From the NCBI GenBank assembly GCA_947483095.1, contig CANKLD010000038.1:1-10060 (forward strand): 10,060 bases of DNA, written 5' to 3'. Below the pieces are notes generated by a model. That model was given only the letters and a program-made list of their open reading frames with translations. It was not told the origin of the DNA and made no database searches. Numbering within the stretch: the first letter of the stretch is position 1; the number at the start of each line of letters is the position of its first letter. The DNA is from Bacteroidota bacterium (lineage in GTDB: Bacteria; Bacteroidota; Bacteroidia; Flavobacteriales; Flavobacteriaceae). Below are positions 7,105-10,060 of the stretch, piece after piece. Both the position numbers and the translations under genes were made by a program.

Positions 7105-8295
7105 TTAAATGACTTTTAGTTGTTTTCCAACTTCAAAAAATGCTTGTATTGCCTTGTCTAAGTGGTCTTTAGTATGAGCAGCGGATAATTGTACTCTAAT
7201 CCTAGCTTTCTCTTTAGGAACCACCGGAAAAAAGAAGCCTATTACATAAATTCCTTTTTTAAGTAATTCATCTGCCATAACTTGGGCTAACTTTGCGTCG
7301 TATAGCATTACAGGCACAATTGCGGAATCACCAGCTATGATGTCAAATCCTGCCTTTTTCATTCCCAATTTGAAATAATTAGTGTTTTCTTCTAATTTAT
7401 CCCTCAAAGTGGTGTCTTTTTCTAATAATTCAAATACCTTAATTGAAGCTCCAACAATTGCTGGCGCTAATGAATTCGAAAATAAATAAGGGCGAGAACG
7501 CTGTCTTAATATTTCAATTATTTCTTTTTTTGCGGTAGTATAACCTCCCATTGCGCCACCGAGCGCTTTTCCTAATGTTCCGGTGATGATGTCTACACGG
7601 CCCATGACTCCTTTTGCTTCCGGTGTTCCTTTGCCGGTTGCACCAATAAATCCTGCAGCATGACACTCGTCAACCATAACCATGGCTTCGTATTTATCTG
7701 CTAAATCACATATTCTATCCAACGGAGCAACCACTCCGTCCATTGAAAATACTCCGTCAGTAACTATCAGTTTAAAACGCGTTCCATCTTCAGTAGCCTT
7801 AATTAATTGGGCTTCTAAATCTTTCATATTGTTATTTTCGTATCGATAACGAGCCGCTTTACACAATCGAACACCGTCAATAATTGAGGCATGATTCAAA
7901 CTGTCAGAAATTATACAATCTTGTTCTCCTAATAAAGGTTCAAAAACTCCGCCATTTGCATCAAATGCAGCTGCATACAATATGGTGTCTTCTGTTCCGT
8001 AAAATTCCGCTATTTTTCTTTCTAATGTTTTGTGAATATCTTGGGTTCCACAGATAAATCGAACTGATGACATTCCAAATCCATGAGAATCCAAGGTGTC
8101 TTTTGCTGCTTGAACAACTTCTGGATGAGATGAAAGTCCCAAATAGTTATTGGCACAAAAATTAAGAACCGTTTCCCCATTAACAGTGATTTCTGCACCT
8201 TGTGTAGATGTAATTATTCTTTCTTTTTTGAATATTCCGTTTTCTTGAATTGTTTCTAATTCAGATTGAAGAAATTGTTGGATTTTACCGTACAT
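7105..8295 (-). CDS. kbl: Glycine C-acetyltransferase (2-amino-3-ketobutyrate CoA ligase)
   Basis: A 396-residue PLP enzyme of the alpha-oxoamine synthase family, which interconverts 2-amino-3-oxobutyrate plus CoA and glycine plus acetyl-CoA in threonine degradation; cytoplasmic, usually a dimer. The length matches the family. Visible landmarks are [10 protein letters not shown] (about 45-54), the HASIIDG segment (135-141), VDECHA with D209 and H212 that contact the cofactor, and [14 protein letters not shown] with K243 as the PLP-binding lysine. The related enzymes BioF and HemA share the fold, but the near-identity of motifs to Kbl makes this the best call. No threonine dehydrogenase gene (tdh) is adjacent. 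The ATG lies 22 bases after the stop of the AddA-type gene, so the two are probably cotranscribed. No terminator is evident before the ompA promoter. Confidence 0.93.
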   Translation of the reverse strand: MYGKIQQFLQSELETIQENGIFKKERIITSTQGAEITVNGETVLNFCANNYLGLSSHPEVVQAAKDTLDSHGFGMSSVRFICGTQDIHKTLERKIAEFYGTEDTILYAAAFDANGGVFEPLLGEQDCIISDSLNHASIIDGVRLCKAARYRYENNNMKDLEAQLIKATEDGTRFKLIVTDGVFSMDGVVAPLDRICDLADKYEAMVMVDECHAAGFIGATGKGTPEAKGVMGRVDIITGTLGKALGGAMGGYTTAKKEIIEILRQRSRPYLFSNSLAPAIVGASIKVFELLEKDTTLRDKLEENTNYFKLGMKKAGFDIIAGDSAIVPVMLYDAKLAQVMADELLKKGIYVIGFFFPVVPKEKARIRVQLSAAHTKDHLDKAIQAFFEVGKQLKVI

Positions 8296-8317
8296 TTTTA
8301 TTATAATTATTAGTTTT

Positions 8318-10060
8318 TTACAAATTTACAACGTTAATTTCTTTTCCTATATAAACTAACGCTTTTTTGGTTACTTTTAGTCCCATTTTTTCAATTGCAT
8401 TTTGATAATTTTCCAATTGAAGTTGGTACTTTTGATTGTGTGTTCCTGTTTTATAATCTAAAAGATAGACTTCCTTATTTTTGGTCAAAACCATTCGATC
8501 CGGTTTGATTGTTTTTCCTTCTTTTTGAATAATTGCTTGTTCGTTTAGAATTTCATTATCAGCAGAAAAATAACTTTCTAATTCTTTATTATTTACAATT
8601 TCTTGAATACTTTTCACAACAACTTCTTTTTGAGTTGTGGTAATTAATCCATTTTCAATTGCTTTTAGAACTGCTAAATCTATATCGGATGCTGTTTTTA
8701 CAAATGATAATATTTCATGAATTATGTTCCCGTATTCAATTGCTTCTTGCTGATGTGTTCCCCACATCAAAGCTTCGCGTTGGGCTATTTTGATGTTTTT
8801 AGGATCTAATACATGGCTAATAATAGGAATTGTATTGGTTTCATCAGTTACTGAAATTACTTTTGATAATTTAGTTCTTTTTCCAAATTCATATTCTAAA
8901 ATACTTGGATTGTATACTTCAATAGCAATTAAATACTCAATAAAAAAAGAAGCCGAATTATATGGATATTTGCCTTCTTTATTGGGTTCTAAATATTGGG
9001 AGATCACATACAATTGTTCTTCAGCACGAGTTAATGCCACGTACAAAACATTGATGTTGTCGAGCAATTCTTCTTGTTTTTTTTCTTGAAATACCGTCGC
9101 CGCGTCTTCTCCAAAATTTTCAACCGAACTACTATTGTCAATTAAAACTTTTGGCAAACCAAAGGTTTCTTGTTCTGCATCAAGCCACAATTTATCTTTT
9201 GGCTTACGCGCATAATCTTCATCTGCAAATGGCATAATTACCACTGGAAATTCCAACCCTTTCGATTTATGAATGGTCATTATCCGGATGGCATTTTTCC
9301 CTTCAGGCGATGGAATACTGAATTTGTCTTTATTTTTATTCCAATAATTTAAAAAATCGGCAATTCCAGCTTGGTTCCGAACGTCTCGTTCTAAAACGAT
9401 GTCGATGAAGTATTGAACATAGGCATTCCCCTCCCCAACCCTCCCCGAAGGGAAGGGAGACGAAACGGACAAGTCGAAAGGTTGATTTTCTGCTTGATTA
9501 TTTAATTCTGCTTTTATTTTTTCTAGAACGGATGAAATTGAATCTGTAACTTCTTTGTTTTTAAACCGAATTACTTTATATCCCAATTCATTTAAAATAC
9601 TTGTTCGTTCGGAGTCTAATTTGATTTGCTCCTGGGTGAAATGATATTCTCCATCCACTTCGATTATTAATTTTTTTGATAAGCTTACAAAATCAACTAT
9701 GAAATCATTTATTAAATGCTGTTGTCTAAATTTATAGTCTAAAGATTTCGATTTTAGCTCCGCCCATAATATCTTTTCAGCATTTGTTGGAATTTTTCGC
9801 ATTTTTTTTGCCTTTTCAAGCGATAAATGAGAATAGTTTCCACCTGTCAAATACCCTAATTTCTGAACTTTTTCATCCGTACGATTTTCCATAATGTCTC
9901 CCTTTCCTTTGGAAAGGGTTGGGGATAGGAATTTACTCACAATAATTTCAACCGCTTCATACAACGATTTTTTTCTAATATCTTGAAATGAAAGAGAAAT
10001 ATCAAATTCCGATAACCATGCTTCAAATTCTTTTTCAATTGATTTTTCTTTTCCTTTCGC
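8318..10060 (-). CDS. addA: AddA-type UvrD helicase-nuclease, 5' truncated by window edge, interrupted in frame by a nuclease cassette
   Basis: The frame is open to the right edge (580 codons here), so the TTG at 9964 is not the start; helicase motifs I-IV lie outside. Counting from the first codon at 10060, residues 1-44 are host helicase (ending [11 protein letters not shown]), 45-211 are the inserted DUF559 cassette, and 212 onward is host again ([11 protein letters not shown]). Motif V is [11 protein letters not shown] (about 261-271) and motif VI is [15 protein letters not shown] (about 338-352). The C-terminal RecB-type nuclease shows GNIIHE with H448, KPDRM with D521, and LLDYKTG with D535 and K537, followed by QLQLENYQ. 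This is the helicase plus nuclease architecture of AddA and should pair with the AddB-type protein at 2768-5533. Both halves of the host protein have intact motifs and no stop or frameshift intervenes, so a chimeric protein is predicted. Whether it remains active is unknown. Confidence 0.87.
   Translation of the reverse strand, partial: AKGKEKSIEKEFEAWLSEFDISLSFQDIRKKSLYEAVEIIVSKFLSPTLSKGKGDIMENRTDEKVQKLGYLTGGNYSHLSLEKAKKMRKIPTNAEKILWAELKSKSLDYKFRQQHLINDFIVDFVSLSKKLIIEVDGEYHFTQEQIKLDSERTSILNELGYKVIRFKNKEVTDSISSVLEKIKAELNNQAENQPFDLSVSSPFPSGRVGEGNAYVQYFIDIVLERDVRNQAGIADFLNYWNKNKDKFSIPSPEGKNAIRIMTIHKSKGLEFPVVIMPFADEDYARKPKDKLWLDAEQETFGLPKVLIDNSSSVENFGEDAATVFQEKKQEELLDNINVLYVALTRAEEQLYVISQYLEPNKEGKYPYNSASFFIEYLIAIEVYNPSILEYEFGKRTKLSKVISVTDETNTIPIISHVLDPKNIKIAQREALMWGTHQQEAIEYGNIIHEILSFVKTASDIDLAVLKAIENGLITTTQKEVVVKSIQEIVNNKELESYFSADNEILNEQAIIQKEGKTIKPDRMVLTKNKEVYLLDYKTGTHNQKYQLQLENYQNAIEKMGLKVTKKALVYIGKEINVVNL
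9425..9461 (+). repeat. Left terminal inverted repeat of DUF559 cassette
   Basis: Begins ATTCCCCTCCCCAACCCT and ends GGGAAGGGAGAC. It matches the reverse complement of 9896-9932 at 31 of 37 positions. Inside it, CCCTCCCC (9439-9446) can pair with GGGAAGGG (9450-9457) around a GAA loop with one mismatch. As coding sequence on the minus strand it gives [13 protein letters not shown]. Confidence 0.88.
9428..9892 (-). other. Embedded DUF559 / Vsr-like endonuclease module (no stop codon of its own)
   Basis: From an internal ATG at 9892 the frame encodes a DUF559-family nuclease domain before it runs on into addA. In chimeric numbering the module starts at M57. Landmarks are [18 protein letters not shown] with E101, [16 protein letters not shown] with D123, [10 protein letters not shown] with E134 and D136, and then [21 protein letters not shown], the order seen in PD-(D/E)XK enzymes related to very-short-patch repair nuclease. 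All candidate catalytic residues are present, so the domain is probably intact. No stop codon occurs before the left inverted repeat. It can be made only as part of the helicase chimera, or by internal initiation as a nuclease fused to the helicase C-terminus. Its biological activity is unknown. Confidence 0.8.
9428..9929. mobile_element. In-frame DUF559 nuclease cassette with terminal inverted repeats
   Basis: About 502 bp with GC-rich inverted ends (9425-9461 and 9896-9932, 31 of 37 positions matching) in an AT-rich gene. It carries a single reading frame for a Vsr-like endonuclease, in the same frame as addA on both sides. Measured between the host codons TTC (9931-9929) and AAT (9427-9425), the insert is exactly 501 bp, 167 codons. 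No transposase and no convincing target duplication are visible. Mobility is inferred from the inverted repeats and from the disruption of a conserved helicase; the insertion itself is well supported. Confidence 0.8.
9896..9932 (-). repeat. Right terminal inverted repeat of DUF559 cassette
   Basis: On the minus strand it begins ATTCCTATCCCCAACCCT and ends GGAAAGGGAGAC. It contains a perfect 8-bp hairpin, CCCTTTCC with GGAAAGGG, around AAA (plus-strand 9900-9918). Relative to the other end one stem pair changed from T-A to C-G, a compensatory change. It codes for [12 protein letters not shown] in the chimeric protein. Its inner GGGAG lies five bases before the nuclease ATG at 9892 and could act as a ribosome binding site. 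Confidence 0.88.

Noticed and set aside
9428..9929. Intein or self-splicing intron within addA
   Set aside because: No N-terminal Cys/Ser block, no His-Asn plus Cys/Ser/Thr junction and no Hint-like motifs. The insert is bounded by inverted repeats and fully open in frame, with no group I or II core recognised.
9425..9932. Conventional insertion sequence
   Set aside because: No transposase frame or DDE, HUH or serine/tyrosine recombinase motifs; the only frame is a DUF559 nuclease.
9425..9933. AAT target-site duplication around the DUF559 cassette
   Set aside because: AAT occurs at both borders, but removing the element plus one copy would shift the addA frame, so it does not restore a sensible uninterrupted gene; it is probably part of the inverted repeat.
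9962..9964. TTG as the start of a 548-residue gene
   Set aside because: The frame continues unbroken to the window edge with helicase-like sequence, so the real start lies outside.

Overview
The window looks like a chromosomal segment of a low-GC Bacteroidota species, most likely a Flavobacterium or a close relative. The signs are AT-rich codon use, promoters of the Bacteroidota type (TTTG, about 19 bases, TAnnTTTG), an OmpA protein with thrombospondin type-3 repeats, and protein sequences that read like flavobacterial orthologues. Taxonomy rests on recognition of these families, not on a database search.

Layout. The plus strand carries the 3' part of an Xaa-Pro aminopeptidase (1-1170), a hairpin terminator, and an alpha/beta hydrolase (1336-2118). 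Everything from about 2120 to the right edge is coded on the minus strand. In transcription order this is an AddA-type UvrD helicase-nuclease (cut by the right edge, ends at 8318), kbl (8295-7105), an ompA-like gene (6996-5596), a strong terminator (5547-5576), an AddB-type nuclease (5533-2768) and a small GxxExxY protein gene (2684-2268). AddA and AddB together would form the double-strand-break resection and recombination nuclease. Here they are split by two unrelated housekeeping genes, kbl and ompA.

The unusual part is two compact cassettes, each carrying one small PD-(D/E)XK-type nuclease and bounded by inverted repeats. Cassette A (about 9428-9929) encodes a DUF559/Vsr-like endonuclease. 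It has 37-bp imperfect terminal inverted repeats, each able to fold into a hairpin, and sits in frame inside the helicase part of addA, upstream of motif V. The reading frame stays open through both ends, adding about 167 residues to the helicase. Cassette B (about 2121-2765) encodes a GxxExxY protein. It has 17-bp inverted ends, fills the gap between two convergent genes almost exactly from stop codon to stop codon, and carries a 66-bp duplication of its 3' end with a remnant of a second, diverged copy. Neither has a recognisable transposase.

No rRNA, tRNA, CRISPR array or conventional insertion sequence was seen. Apart from cassette B no gene-free stretch exceeds 300 bases. The gaps at 1171-1335, 5534-5595 and 6997-7104 hold the terminators and promoters listed.
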